From contig JACKDL010000025.1 of the NCBI GenBank assembly GCA_020633555.1, positions 1 through 64,000 on the forward strand: DNA of 64,000 bases, in the 5' to 3' direction. The DNA is from Myxococcales bacterium. Its GTDB lineage: Bacteria; Myxococcota_A; Bradymonadia; UBA7976; UBA1532. Both the position numbers and the translations under genes were made by a program. A model generated the notes under the pieces. It did no database searches and was not told where the DNA came from. It saw only the letters and a program-made list of their open reading frames with translations. Below, piece by piece: positions 47,602 through 56,660 of this stretch. Every line of letters starts with the position of its first letter. Within the stretch, counting starts at the first letter, position 1.

Positions 47602-48453
47602 ATGTCCGGCGAACGCAAGGAAAACTCCGTCCTCTTCACCCTCAAGGAGTTGAAGGACATCACCTCGGACGACGCCGCCGCGGCCACCGCGGAGGCGCCT
47701 CGGCCCGCAAAGCGTTCGTCGTTCATCGACGAGGCCGACGACCTGCTGGCGGATATCCGCAATTCGGTCAGCGAGGACGCCGCCGCCGAAGAGGCACGCC
47801 TGAAGGCCGAGCGGGAGGCCCGAGAGGCCGCCGAGCTGCACGCGCGGGATGCTGCGCGCCGCGAGGCCCAGGCAGCGGCCGAGGCGCGCCTGGCCGCCGA
47901 GGATGCCCGCCGCCGGGCCGCAGCCGAAGAGCGTGAAGCGCGCGCGCGCGCCATCGACATCGCAGAGCGGCGCGCTCGGGGCGAGATCATCGAGGAGCCC
48001 GAGCCGAAGCGGGTGGCCATGCCCACGCCGCTCACACCCGCAGCGCCGGCGCCACCCGAACCGCAAGGGCGTGGCACCGGCTTCTACCTGACGGTGGTGG
48101 GCTTGCCTGTTCTGTGCCTGACGGCCGTGGCCATCGCGCTCATCCTGAAGCCGCAGGACGCGCCGCCCGCGCCGGCGCCCGCGGCCGCCCCCGTCACCGC
48201 CGTGGTGTCGGCCCCGGCCACCGAGGCGCTGGCGGCAGCGCCCTCGGTCCTCCCCGAAGAGATGGAGGAGCCCGACGCCGCTGCGCCCGAGGACGCCGGG
48301 GTGGCTGACGCCGAGGCGAAGAAGGAGGCCGTGGCCAAGCGGCGCCGGCGGCGCAAGCCGGCGACGGCGGCCAAGACAACCGCCTCCGAGCCGGCCAAGA
48401 AGGGCGGCTTGAAGCTGAACCTGGGCGGCGACAAGGGCGGGATCACCTTCTGA
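47602..48453 (+). CDS. membrane protein with coiled-coil region and conserved N-terminal peptide
   Basis: The protein has 283 residues. The N-terminal RKENSVLFTLKELKDI segment resembles a short peptide I associate with many Myxococcota hypothetical proteins. Residues about 70-150 are an Ala/Glu/Arg coiled coil. A membrane helix at about 170-190 (FYLTVVGLPVLCLTAVAIALI) leads to an Ala/Pro/Lys-rich exported tail ending in KKGGLKLNLGGDKGGITF. It diverges from the PEGA gene. Function unknown. Confidence 0.8.
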   Translation: MSGERKENSVLFTLKELKDITSDDAAAATAEAPRPAKRSSFIDEADDLLADIRNSVSEDAAAEEARLKAEREAREAAELHARDAARREAQAAAEARLAAEDARRRAAAEEREARARAIDIAERRARGEIIEEPEPKRVAMPTPLTPAAPAPPEPQGRGTGFYLTVVGLPVLCLTAVAIALILKPQDAPPAPAPAAAPVTAVVSAPATEALAAAPSVLPEEMEEPDAAAPEDAGVADAEAKKEAVAKRRRRRKPATAAKTTASEPAKKGGLKLNLGGDKGGITF

Positions 48454-48464
48454 AGCCCTGCCCT

Positions 48465-48482
48465 GCGGGCGTCAGCGCCCGC
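48465..48482 (+). terminator. hairpin after the coiled-coil gene, possible terminator
   Basis: GCGGGCG (48465-48471) and CGCCCGC (48476-48482) are perfect arms around TCAG, 12 bp after the stop. No T-run follows. Confidence 0.4.
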
Positions 48483-48682
48483 GGATTCCCCAGAGCGCGC
48501 CCGACAGACCGCCCCCTCGGCCGGCTCCCGGCGTGCCTACCGTCCATCCAAGCGAAAGCGCTTCAGGGACGCGGTCGGCGCGTCATCGGTCGGTCGCGCG
48601 CCGCGCCCGGCATGGGTGAGCCCCGCGCTGGGCCGCCCGGGGACGGGCGGCCACCCTCGACCGGCAGTGCGAGACGCCGCCC

Positions 48683-50508
48683 CTACAGGCAGACGCCGAA
48701 GCCCCAGCCCTGCTCGTTGCGGCACTGGGTGCCCGCCGCGCACGCAGGCGCCGCCGGATCGCAGATCTGCAGGCACACGGGGCCCGCGCCGGCGTTGGCG
48801 CAGAACGCGGAGTCGGCGCAGTCGGCGCTCTGGGTGCAAGGCTGACCCAGCGCCACCTGGCCCGCCGCCGTACACTGGCCTTCTCGGGCCACCAGGCTAT
48901 ACGGGCGGCACATCTGGCCGCCGTTGCAGTCATTGCGCACCACCGTGCAGTCCGTCTGCAGGCACAGCCCCAGGTACCGGGTCTCGTTGTCGGGCGTGTT
49001 CGGATCGTCAAGGGTGCTGAAGTCGATGCAGGCCCGCCCCGGGGTGTCGCAGCGATCGATGCGCGGGTCGCAGAGTTGGCGACAGGCACCCCGGCCGCCG
49101 AAGTTCCGCGCGGGATCCAGGCTGTCGTCAGGATCGTCGAAGCACAGCATGCCCGGGGCGCACTGCAGGGCCCGGTCGGCCGCGCCGCGGCCATCGACCT
49201 GGGCGTCGCAGGCGCCGCCTTCAGGCACGTTCCCGGCCTCGAGACACAGGCCGATCTGAGGTTGCCCCGGATCGGGCACCTGCACGGGAAGGCAGGTGCC
49301 CTGCCACTGGTTCTGCCCACCCGCGTTGCAGGCGCCGAAGACCGTCCCGTTCTGCTCGCTGGCGCCGCAGACCCGCCAATAGCAGACCCGGTCGTTGGTG
49401 AAACAGGTGCGGTCGAGGGGGCAGTCGTCGTCCGCCCCGCACGAGAAGAGGCAGAAGCCGCCGTCCAGGCCGTTGTTGAAGAGGAAGCAGGTCTGATCCG
49501 GGGGCGAACACTGGTTGATGTTCAGGCAGTCCTGGAACTCCCCCACGATGCAGCGCCCGTTCAGGCACTGCTCGCTCAGCTCGCAGTGGTAGTCGGTGGC
49601 GCAGGTGTCGTTGGCGCGAATGCAGCGCCCGTCTCGGCACTCTTCGCCCGCCTGGCACGGGTAGCGGCACTGCGGTGGCGCCGGCTCGCAGCCACCCGTA
49701 CCGTCGTTGCACACCAGCCCGGGGCCGCAGCCCACCGCCGCCACGCGGCAGTCCGGCAAGCAGATGGAGCCGCCGTCGGGCGCGCCGTCTGCCCCCGTGG
49801 TGGGGAGGCAGGCCCAGCCATCGCGGCAAGCGCGGGCGGGCCCGCAGACCTGGAAGCACAGGCTCGTCTCGCCGCTCGGCAGGCACCGGGCGCCGTCGCA
49901 GTCACCGTCGTCCGAGCACTCGACCCGGCAGAACCCACCGGGGATCCCGCCTTCGCTGTCCGCCTCGGTCAGGCAGGCGCCAGCAGTGCAGTCGCCGTCA
50001 GCCTCGCAGCCGCCCGCGGGGCGCTGCTGGCAGTTGCCGGTCATGGGGTTGCAGCGCTGGCCGCCGTCGCACATGACCCCCGCGCAGGGATCGCCGCCGC
50101 CGCCGGCGCCCCCGGCGCCACCGGCGCCGCCCCTGGCCACCCGCGCCACCGCCCATCCTGCCGGACCGCCGCACCGCCCGCGCCGCCACCGACCCCGCCG
50201 GCACCGCCCGCGCCGCCGCCCCCGGCACCGCCCGCTGCGCTGGCGTCCAGCAGCAGACCCCCCCCGAAGTCACGCCGGCTGGAGCCCCCACCGCTGCCAC
50301 AGGCCTCGTTGTAAGGGTCGGACTCCACGCCGTCGGTGCAGATCCCGTTGATGCAGGCGCCTGGCCTGGTCTGGCCGTCGGAGCCGAGCAGATCGCAGCA
50401 CGCGCCCTTCCCGACGCCCACGACCTCACACTCCCGGTCCCCACCCGAGGCACAGCCCCAGGCCGCAGCGACCGCGCCCAACCACATCAGCCCCCGAATC
50501 GCCTTCAT
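48683..50508 (-). pseudogene. Cys-rich lipoprotein, frameshifted in the Gly linker
   Basis: The N-terminal part (ATG 50508, GAGG upstream) has a lipoprotein signal with lipobox AWGC, a CCDLLGS module and a Gly/Ala linker. The frame then shifts by one base near 50170-50185. The second part runs to the stop at 48683 in another frame and has about 46 cysteines in repeats such as CDGGQRCNPMTGNCQ, CYWRVCGASEQ and a CLQICDPAAPACAAGTQC end. Adding one G in the linker would join both into one protein of about 608 residues. Could be a real inactivating indel, a sequencing error in a GC run, or a phase-variable tract. Confidence 0.75.
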
Positions 50509-50616
50509 GCCGTTCCCTCGCATGCTCTCCCCTTCGCGCATCATGCCGGGCAGCGCGCCTTGATGCATCCCCCCTCACGCTGCGAACCGCGGGAGTTGCT
50601 GACGCAGGGGCATCGC

Positions 50617-50650
50617 CAAAACGAAAACGGGCGCCCCGAAGGACGCCCGT
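50617..50650 (-). terminator. intrinsic terminator of the 50688-52187 gene
   Basis: On the minus strand ACGGGCGTCC and GGGCGCCCGT (one G-U pair) enclose a TTCG tetraloop, followed by TTTTCGTTTT. It lies 38 bp past the stop. A second small hairpin (TGACCGC with GCGGTCA) lies between. Confidence 0.85.
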
Positions 50651-50687
50651 TCTCCGACCGTTGACCGCTCAGGCGGTCAGCGTTCGC

Positions 50688-52187
50688 TCAGCCCTGGGGC
50701 AGGCAGATGCCCAGGTTCGGGTTGGCACCGTTGCCGGCCTCATCGCCGCCGAAGATCTCAGTCTGGCAGCCGAAGCCGGGGGGGCACCCGTTGCCGCTGT
50801 CCTCGTAGATGTCGCACAGCTTGATGCACTCGGCCGGCGCACCCTGCTGGAGCACGGCGCACAGGTGGCCGGGATCGCAGTTGCTGGCGCCGGTGTTGTC
50901 GTCCGACTGGCAGGGCTCGCCCGTGCCGACGGTGGCCGCGGGGGCCTCGGCGCACAGGCCAACCCAGGTGTCGAAGCCGTCAGCGTTGGCGATGGTGAAC
51001 GGGTTGCAGCCCTCACCCTCGCCGCAGCCCTCGCCGGTGAAGCCGTTGCACTCACCGAAGCAGACGCCAACCTTCAGACCCACGAAGAACGGGGTCACGC
51101 ACAGCGAGTTGCCGGTGCACAGGCTGTTGTCCGAGGCGTCGCAGAAGCCCCAGCACTGGTCGGTGCCGGTGTCGAGGAAGTCACCGCAGTAGTGGCCAGC
51201 GGTGCAGCCGCCCGCGCCGCCCCAGTAGGTCTGGTCGTCGGCGACGCACTGCTCACCGTGGCTCAGCATGCCGCTGGTGGCCTCGACGCAGGCGCCCATC
51301 ATGAGGCCGTCCTGATCCTCCTCGGCGAAGATGCAGGCCTCGTTCGCGGCGCAGCCCTCCTGGGTGTAGACGTTGCAGCCCGAGAAGCAGAACTTCCACT
51401 GCACGCCGTCCAGGCTGTCAGTGTAGTCGATGCAGCGCTCGCCCTCACCGCAGGCGTCGTTGTCGCCGCACGGGCGACGGCAGATCCCCAGCTCGCAGAC
51501 CAGGCCGGTCTGGCAGGCCGCCTCGGGCTGCATGGTGCTGAAGGTGCACTCCTGGCCCTCACCCGCCATGCCGGCGGGGAAGCAGAAGCTGGCGGGATCG
51601 TTGCGGGCGCAGGTGGCGCCCTCGCCGCAGCTCAGATCCTCCTGGCCGGGCACGCAGTCATCGCCGGGGACGCAGAAGCCGGGCGACGGCTCGCCGTTCG
51701 GCACTTCGGGATCGTCGGGGATGCAGACCTCGCGCTCGCCGCAGCGGGTGACCTCGGCGTTGGCGTCGCAGGTCCGCAGGCACTGCGCCTCCTCGCCCAG
51801 GTCGACGCAGATCAGGCCGCGATCGCAGCAGTCGTTGCCCGGATCACAGGCCTCGCGGAGTTGCAGGGTGGCCCCACAGACGGGGGGCGCGCCCCCGGCG
51901 CCGCCCTGGCCGCCCGCGCCGCCGCCCTGGCCCCCTGCGCCGCCTTGCATACCGGCGTCGCCCACGACCGCCGCGCACACATCGGGCTCCACGCAGATCT
52001 CGGCGGGGTAGTCGCAGTAGGTGCTGCCGCAACGGATCACCTGGCGGCGCTTCAGGCAGGTGCCCGTGCTGACGTCGCAGGTGGTGTTGTCGGGGCAGTC
52101 CCCGTCGCTGCCGCAGGCGGGCTCGGCACAGCCCCCGGCGAACAGACCCAGGGTGAGGAAGGCGGACAGGGCGAGCAGGCTACGCAT
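50688..52187 (-). CDS. Cys-rich lipoprotein with Gly/Ala linker
   Basis: The protein has 499 residues. Signal and lipobox LFAGGC precede a small Cys module (CGSDGDCPDNTTCDVSTGTC), a linker MQGGAGGQGGGAGGQGGAGG and many further Cys repeats (NDCCDRGLICVDLGE, EGCAANEACIFAE, DNSLCTGNSLCV). Layout and motifs match the frameshifted gene downstream, so the two are paralogues. Probably an extracellular disulfide-rich surface protein. ATG 52187 follows a TATACT box by 6 nt. Confidence 0.85.
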   Translation of the reverse strand: MRSLLALSAFLTLGLFAGGCAEPACGSDGDCPDNTTCDVSTGTCLKRRQVIRCGSTYCDYPAEICVEPDVCAAVVGDAGMQGGAGGQGGGAGGQGGAGGAPPVCGATLQLREACDPGNDCCDRGLICVDLGEEAQCLRTCDANAEVTRCGEREVCIPDDPEVPNGEPSPGFCVPGDDCVPGQEDLSCGEGATCARNDPASFCFPAGMAGEGQECTFSTMQPEAACQTGLVCELGICRRPCGDNDACGEGERCIDYTDSLDGVQWKFCFSGCNVYTQEGCAANEACIFAEEDQDGLMMGACVEATSGMLSHGEQCVADDQTYWGGAGGCTAGHYCGDFLDTGTDQCWGFCDASDNSLCTGNSLCVTPFFVGLKVGVCFGECNGFTGEGCGEGEGCNPFTIANADGFDTWVGLCAEAPAATVGTGEPCQSDDNTGASNCDPGHLCAVLQQGAPAECIKLCDIYEDSGNGCPPGFGCQTEIFGGDEAGNGANPNLGICLPQG

Positions 52188-52193
52188 GGCGGC

Positions 52194-52199
52194 AGTATA
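52194..52199 (-). promoter_or_regulatory. -10 box of the Cys-rich lipoprotein gene, leaderless
   Basis: TATACT on the minus strand (52199-52194) ends 6 nt before the ATG at 52187, so the transcript should start at or beside the ATG. No good -35 seen. Confidence 0.4.
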
Positions 52200-52237
52200 C
52201 AAACGCGCCCGGGTTGGCACAGCGGCGTGGGCGCGGA

Positions 52238-53758
52238 TCACCACCGAATGCGCAGCAGGAGCTGCATGAGGCCCAGCAGGAACACCGCCAAGACGAGGAA
52301 GATGTACAGGGCGTCGGCGGCGGCGCCCTTGCGGGTGCCCTGCAAGGCCTCCTCGCCGCCCCCCGCCTCGGTCCACGCGGCCTGGACCTCGCGGGAGTTC
52401 TGCCGGAGCACCAGGGCGATGACGATGATCATCAGCACGCCGCTGCCCAGCAGGGCCCACGCGAAGCGCCGCTGCCAGGTGAGCTTGAGGCTGGCCACCG
52501 TCTGGCGCGCCGAGTCGCTGGAGTCAGCCAGCAGGGGCGGGTCGCGCTCGGGGCGATCGAAGCGGCCCAGCAGGGCCCGGGTGAGCGTCGGATCGCCATC
52601 GGCGTGCTGGGCCAGGTAGCCCGCCCAGGCCACGTCGATGCCCTGCGCGACGAGCTGGCTGGCCAGCCAGCGGTTGGCCTCGACGGGGGGCAGCGTGGTG
52701 ACCAACAGGTGCCGACCACCGCGCGCCTTCTGCGGCAGGTAGGCGGTCTGGTAGGCCTGGATCCAGACGATGCTCGGATCGGGCAGCGAGGGGAGGGTGA
52801 GCTCGCCCTCCGCCCGCCGATCCACGAGCTCCATGGCCGAGGTCCTGAGCCAGACGTCGCCGTGCCAGAGGTCCAGGAACACCGGGCCCTTGCGGTGCAA
52901 GCTCTGCAGCGAGAAGGGGACCGTGGCGCCCCGGGCCACCCGCGGGCTGGGGGTGTCGAGGACGAACTGCGTCGGCGTGCGCTGGATCCGCCACGAGGCG
53001 GTCCCACCGTCGGCCGAGAGGTCGATCCAGAAGCGGGGCTCGATGGCCTTGATGGGCAGCGTGGCCAGGCCGTGGCGATCGGTGGTGACCGCGCTGGGCA
53101 GGTCGATGGCGCTGCGGCCCTCTTGGAGGTGCAGGTGCACGCCCAGGCTGCGCGGGCGGCCGTCGGGATCGTGGGCGATGACCGCGAGCTGCGTGGGGAG
53201 GTCGCCGGGGAGCACCTGGTCCAGGGGGGCGATGTCGAGCTTCAGCGGGCCCACGTCCGGCTTGAGCGGCTTGCGCTCCTTGGGCCGCAGGGGCGGCGTG
53301 ACCGGGGCGGATCCGGGCAGGACGGTGATGGGGACCCGGACCGTGGCCTCCCCGCCGTCGGGGGTGCGGGCCGTGAGGACCAGGGTCCAGGCGCCGACCC
53401 CGGGGGGCACCAGGGCCCCTTGGACGAAGGGGCCGGCGTGCTCGGTCATCACCGTGGGCCGGCTGGGGACATGATCGCGGTCGGGTTGCTCGCCGTGGCC
53501 CTTCTCGAAGTTCGCGCGGACAGCGCCCAGGGGCGCGAACCGGCTGAACTCCAGATCGTGCAGGCCGATGCGGATCACCGAGCCGTCGTGGGCGTACCAG
53601 GTGGTCGGGCCGAAGACGTGGAGCCCCACGCGGGCGTCCAGGGTGCTGGTGAAGACGCCGCCGCCGATGACCAGGGCGAGCCAGACGGCGCCGACGCCCG
53701 CGATGAGCTTGCGGTGCCGGAACAGGGCGCCCACCAGGCCCCCTCGCTCGGCGCTCAC
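52238..53758 (-). CDS. large envelope protein with N- and C-terminal membrane helices, unknown
   Basis: The protein has 506 residues. One N-terminal helix (GVGAVWLALVIGGGVF) and two C-terminal helices (WALLGSGVLMIIVIALVL and IFLVLAVFLLGLMQLLL) enclose about 400 exported residues rich in beta structure, with segments like immunoglobulin-type sheets (GAWTLVLTARTPDGGEATVRV, GLATLPIKAIEPRFWIDLS). Its GTG overlaps the stop of the M23 peptidase by 4 nt (GTGA), so it may be an activator or partner of that enzyme. I recognise no family. Confidence 0.7.
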   Translation of the reverse strand: MSAERGGLVGALFRHRKLIAGVGAVWLALVIGGGVFTSTLDARVGLHVFGPTTWYAHDGSVIRIGLHDLEFSRFAPLGAVRANFEKGHGEQPDRDHVPSRPTVMTEHAGPFVQGALVPPGVGAWTLVLTARTPDGGEATVRVPITVLPGSAPVTPPLRPKERKPLKPDVGPLKLDIAPLDQVLPGDLPTQLAVIAHDPDGRPRSLGVHLHLQEGRSAIDLPSAVTTDRHGLATLPIKAIEPRFWIDLSADGGTASWRIQRTPTQFVLDTPSPRVARGATVPFSLQSLHRKGPVFLDLWHGDVWLRTSAMELVDRRAEGELTLPSLPDPSIVWIQAYQTAYLPQKARGGRHLLVTTLPPVEANRWLASQLVAQGIDVAWAGYLAQHADGDPTLTRALLGRFDRPERDPPLLADSSDSARQTVASLKLTWQRRFAWALLGSGVLMIIVIALVLRQNSREVQAAWTEAGGGEEALQGTRKGAAADALYIFLVLAVFLLGLMQLLLRIRW

Positions 53759-55317
53759 GGGGCCTCGCCGCGCACGTGGCCGATGCTGGCCAGCCGCTGC
53801 TTCAAGCGCTCCACATGGGCCTGGAAGACCTTCTTGTCCCGCGCGCGCACCTGCTGACCACGGGTCATCTTCAGCTTCGCAGGGTTGAGGAACTTGCCGT
53901 TGCGCTTCACCGCAAAGTGCAGGTGCGGCCCGGTGGACCGGCCGGTGGTGCCCACCTGCCCGATGACCTGGCCCTGCTTGACCTTCGCCCCGCGCTGGAT
54001 GCCCTTGGCGATCAGGTGCAGGTGGGCGTAGGCGCTCTCCAGGCCGTCGGGGTGGCGGATCTTCACCAGCCGCCCGTTGGGGCCCTTCCAGCCGGCGTAG
54101 GTGACGGTGCCGTCGGCCATGGCCCACACCGGGGTGCCGCGTGGGGCGGCGTAGTCCACGCCCGTGTGGGCCTTGGTGTAGCCCAGCACCGGGTGCTTGC
54201 GGCGCAGGTTGAAGCCCGAAGACACCCGCGCGAACTTCAGCGGCGTCTTCAGGAACGTCTTGCGGGCGCTCTGGCCGTCTTCGAGGTAGTAGCCGCCCTC
54301 GGTGTCCTTGTCGGGCTTGAACCAGAAGGTGCGGAAGGTGCCCACCTGGCCCACGTACTCGGCCGCGACGATGCGGCCGTAGCGGATGAAGGTGCCCTTC
54401 TTGTAGACCTTCTCGACCACCACGTTGAAGCGGTCGCCGGCCTTCGGATCGTCGCGAAAGTCGATGTCCCAGGCGAAGGCGCCCACCACCTCGGCGGCCA
54501 GGGCCGGGCCCTCGCCGGCGCGCTCCAAGGCTTCGTACAGCGAGCTGCGGATCTCGCAGGCCACCTCGTCCTCGACGGTGTCGAGGAACACCGGGAGCTG
54601 CTTGCCCACCAGCGCCTCGCCCTGCCGCTCGGCCTCGAAGACCTCCAGGGGGTCGTGCTCGAAGACGAAGCGCTCCACCTGACCCTCGGTGACCCGCAGC
54701 TCATAGCGGGCGCCGGGGCGGGCCCTGCGGAAGTCGTAGTGGGGGCGCAGGGCGGCCACCACCCGGTTGACCTCGTCCAGGCCCACGCCGTGGCCGCCCA
54801 GCAGATCGGCGACGGTCTGCCCGGGCTTCAGGGTGCCCTCGACGTCCACCACGGGGTTGGACCCGGTGTCGCCGTCGTCGGCCGGCGCCAGGGGCGCGGG
54901 CGCTTCGGGGAGCGGGGCGGGGCGGGCCAGGGCGGGGGCCCGCTGCGGGGCCTGGGGCTCGCCCCGATCCTCCACCGCGGGCGCGTCGGCGGGCGGGGCG
55001 ACCTCGACCGGGCGGGCGTGGCCGGCGTCGGGCGCCATGCGGATCACCGGCGTGGGCAGCTCGGCGCCGCCCGCAGCCGACGCGACGACGGTCTCGCTGT
55101 GCACGGTCTGCTCGCCCTGCGAGGCCGCGGACGCGGCGAGGCCCATGAGCGCACCGAACAGCACCACCAGGGATCCCCCGGCGAATGCCACCGTGCGGGC
55201 GCCGTAGCGCTGGACCAGGCCTTCGATCTGCGGGGGCAGGTGGCCGATGGCGCACCTCCGGGTGGGGTCGTGTAGGATGGGGTAGGATAACGCCGGCGCC
55301 GGCGCCCCGCAACCCAC
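53755..55317 (-). CDS. M23-family peptidoglycan peptidase (MepM-like)
   Basis: The protein is up to 520 residues. An N-terminal membrane segment (about 42-60), a long Pro/Ala linker, a LysM/OapA-like region (VVDVEGTLKPGQTVADLLGG) and the LytM domain at the C-terminus are visible. The zinc-binding motifs are intact: HTGVDYAAPRGTP and later HLHLIAKG...STGPHLHFAVKRNGK. It cuts peptide cross-links in murein. Start uncertain: a GTG at 55317 opens the frame, but a promoter pair sits at 55284-55312, so translation may begin downstream, e.g. at ATC 55248 with GGAGG 6 nt upstream. The stop overlaps the next gene. Confidence 0.9.
   Translation of the reverse strand: MGCGAPAPALSYPILHDPTRRCAIGHLPPQIEGLVQRYGARTVAFAGGSLVVLFGALMGLAASAASQGEQTVHSETVVASAAGGAELPTPVIRMAPDAGHARPVEVAPPADAPAVEDRGEPQAPQRAPALARPAPLPEAPAPLAPADDGDTGSNPVVDVEGTLKPGQTVADLLGGHGVGLDEVNRVVAALRPHYDFRRARPGARYELRVTEGQVERFVFEHDPLEVFEAERQGEALVGKQLPVFLDTVEDEVACEIRSSLYEALERAGEGPALAAEVVGAFAWDIDFRDDPKAGDRFNVVVEKVYKKGTFIRYGRIVAAEYVGQVGTFRTFWFKPDKDTEGGYYLEDGQSARKTFLKTPLKFARVSSGFNLRRKHPVLGYTKAHTGVDYAAPRGTPVWAMADGTVTYAGWKGPNGRLVKIRHPDGLESAYAHLHLIAKGIQRGAKVKQGQVIGQVGTTGRSTGPHLHFAVKRNGKFLNPAKLKMTRGQQVRARDKKVFQAHVERLKQRLASIGHVRGEAP
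55284..55312 (-). promoter_or_regulatory. promoter of the M23 peptidase gene
   Basis: On the minus strand TTGCGG (55312-55307) and TATCCT (55289-55284) are 17 bp apart. The predicted transcript start (about 55277) lies downstream of GTG 55317, which argues against that GTG as the start. Confidence 0.4.
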
Positions 55318-55338
55318 CCGCGCCGCGCCCCGCGGGGC

Positions 55339-56646
55339 TCAGCCCACGCGCTCCAGCACGGCCGCCGCGCCCAGGCCGCCCGCCGCGCAGATGCCCAGCA
55401 GGGCGTGCTGCTTGTCGCCCAGCACCAGCTCGTTGGCCATGGTGGTCACCATCCGGGCGCCGGTGGCGCCGAAGGGGTGCCCGATGGCCACGGAGCCGCC
55501 GTGCACGTTCAGGCGCTCGGGGTCGATCTCGCCCACGGCCTTGTCGCGGCCCAGCCGCTCGCGGGCGAAGGCGTCGCTGCGCAGCATGGCCAGGATGCTC
55601 AGCACCTGGGCGGCGAAGGCCTCGTGCATGTCCACCAGATCCACGCCGCCCAGCTCCAGGCCGGCGCGCTCCAGGGCCTTGGGCATGGCGATGGCCGGGC
55701 CCATCAGGAGCTGGTCCGCGGGGTCCACGCCCACGTAGCTCCATGAGCGGAAGGCGGCCTTGGGGGTGAAGCCCAGGGCCTTGGCCTTGCTCTCCTCCAT
55801 GAGCAGCACCGCGGCGGCGCCGTCCGTGAGCGGGCTGGAGTTGGCGGCGGTCAGGGTGCCGTCCTTGGCGAACACGGGGCGCAGGCGGCTGATCTTCTCG
55901 ACGCTGGTCTCGGCCCGCACCAGGCCGTCGGCGTGCACCGCGTCGCCCTTGGGGGTGCGCACCGAGATCACCTCGTCGTCGAAGCGGCCCGAGGCGATGG
56001 CGGCGGCGGCCCGGTGGTGCGAGCGCACCGCGAACTCGTCCTGGGCCTCGCGGGTGATGTGGTTGCGGGCGGCCATGCGCTCGGCGGCTTCGCCCATGAC
56101 CTCGCCCGTGGTGCGCTCGGCGATCTTGGGGATCTTGGGGATGAGCGCCGTGAAGGGCGCGAGCTGCGCCAGCACGCCCAGGTAGTCCATGGGGCCGGCC
56201 TTGCCCCCCATGAGCACGGGGCCGGCGGTGCGCACGACCTCCTGGGGCAGCTTCAGCTCGGCGTTGCTGGTGCTGTCGGAGCCGCCGGCGATGATCACGT
56301 CGCTGTCGCCGCGCTCGATGGCGGCCACCGCGTCGGTGATGGCCTGCAGGCCGCTGGCGCAGGCGCGGGTGACCGTGCGGGCCTCGACGCTGAAGGGCAG
56401 CTTCAGGTCCAGGGCGATCTCGCGGCCCACGTTGGGGGCGGCGCCGGGCAGGATCACGCCGCCCCAGACGATGCTGTCGAGCTCGGCGCGGGGCACCGGG
56501 TACTTCTCGAGCAGGGCGCGCACGGCGGCGGCGCCCAGGTCGATGGTGTCCAGGTGCAGGTACTGGGTGAACGCCTTCAGGAACGGGGTGCGCACGCCCC
56601 CGATGATGACGGCCCGGCGGGGCTTCGCGCGTCGGCGAGTGGCCAT
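55339..56646 (-). CDS. thiolase (acetyl-CoA acetyltransferase / 3-ketoacyl-CoA thiolase)
   Basis: The protein has 435 residues. The nucleophilic Cys is in VTRACASGLQA (C96). The other active-site segments are VDMHEAFAAQVLS, SVAIGHPFGATGARMV and CAAGGLGAAAVL. It either condenses two acyl-CoA units or cleaves 3-ketoacyl-CoA. The order MaoC, FabG4-like, thiolase in one operon fits fatty-acid or polyhydroxyalkanoate-type CoA metabolism. AGGAG lies upstream of the ATG. Confidence 0.93.
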   Translation of the reverse strand: MATRRRAKPRRAVIIGGVRTPFLKAFTQYLHLDTIDLGAAAVRALLEKYPVPRAELDSIVWGGVILPGAAPNVGREIALDLKLPFSVEARTVTRACASGLQAITDAVAAIERGDSDVIIAGGSDSTSNAELKLPQEVVRTAGPVLMGGKAGPMDYLGVLAQLAPFTALIPKIPKIAERTTGEVMGEAAERMAARNHITREAQDEFAVRSHHRAAAAIASGRFDDEVISVRTPKGDAVHADGLVRAETSVEKISRLRPVFAKDGTLTAANSSPLTDGAAAVLLMEESKAKALGFTPKAAFRSWSYVGVDPADQLLMGPAIAMPKALERAGLELGGVDLVDMHEAFAAQVLSILAMLRSDAFARERLGRDKAVGEIDPERLNVHGGSVAIGHPFGATGARMVTTMANELVLGDKQHALLGICAAGGLGAAAVLERVG

Positions 56647-56660
56647 GGGTGCTTCTCCTC

